A stretch of 6,029 bases of DNA from Lachnospiraceae bacterium UBA3785. GTDB lineage: Bacteria; Bacillota; Clostridia; Lachnospirales; Lachnospiraceae. Position 1 is the stretch's first letter; every line of letters begins with the position of its first letter. The notes beneath the pieces were generated by a model. The model saw nothing but the letters and a program-made list of their open reading frames with translations, searched no databases and was not told the DNA's origin. Below are positions 5,943-6,029 of this stretch, one piece after another. The stretch is from positions 1-6,029 of the forward strand of contig DFFD01000042.1 of assembly GCA_002369495.1 (NCBI GenBank). Direction: 5' to 3'. Made by a program: the position numbers and the translations under genes.

Positions 5943-6029
5943 TCAGGCCGGAACTTCAGGAAGTTCGATGTCCCCCGAATCCGGCGGGAGTTTCGAATAA
6001 CGGTAGAGGAAGGTCACGATCTGGGCCCG
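5943..6029 (-). CDS. C-terminal end of a probable SLH-domain surface protein (partial)
   Basis: The last 28 codons of a gene entering from beyond the window, ending in TGA at 5945-5943. The first residues RAQIVTFLYRY match the end of S-layer homology repeats, which typically close with a TRAQ-VTFLxR segment. A short Pro/Glu-rich tail (KLPPDSGDIELPEVPA) follows. SLH domains bind pyruvylated secondary wall polymers and hold proteins on the cell surface. Only this tail is visible, so the catalytic or structural part is unknown. It is separated from the operon by a terminator and is probably transcribed on its own. Confidence 0.6.
   Translation of the reverse strand, partial: RAQIVTFLYRYSKLPPDSGDIELPEVPA

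Overview
The window looks like part of a GC-rich, Gram-positive (Bacillota, probably clostridial) chromosome. The grounds are lipoprotein signal peptides with clear lipobox cysteines, strong AGGAGG-type ribosome binding sites, a perfect extended -10 promoter, a tRNA-Glu gene of the usual Bacillota form without an encoded CCA, and a C-terminal tail resembling an S-layer homology (SLH) domain. Coding DNA is GC-rich and the short intergenic gaps are AT-rich. Every supported gene lies on the minus strand, so the biological reading order runs from high to low coordinates. The long plus-strand open frames are shadows of the real genes.

Layout in reading order: (1) 6029-5943, the last 28 codons of a gene ending in an SLH-like TRAQ-type tail. 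(2) 5885-5837, an intrinsic terminator that runs directly into an extended -10 promoter. (3) 5799-4720, a lipoprotein with a probable beta-propeller domain. (4) 4678-3368, an intracellular GH13 alpha-amylase-family enzyme with all catalytic residues. (5) 3364-2039, a lipoprotein related to polysaccharide deacetylases whose metal-binding residues are substituted. (6) 2015-396, a membrane-anchored paralogue of (5) that keeps the Asp-Asp and HTxGH residues. (7) 313-242, tRNA-Glu(CTC) with its own promoter, followed by a strong terminator at 237-206. (8) 140-1, the start of an unrecognised gene running off the window.

Genes (3) to (6) are separated by 41, 3 and 23 bases and probably form one operon driven from about 5840. 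Three of the four products should face the cell wall; the amylase-family enzyme should be cytoplasmic. My reading is a glycan-handling operon: alpha-glucan turnover inside, and binding or N/O-deacetylation of a cell-wall or capsular glycan outside, with a deacetylase and a catalytically dead sister as a possible enzyme/pseudoenzyme pair. The joint role is inference; the paralogy and the residue losses are visible in the sequence.
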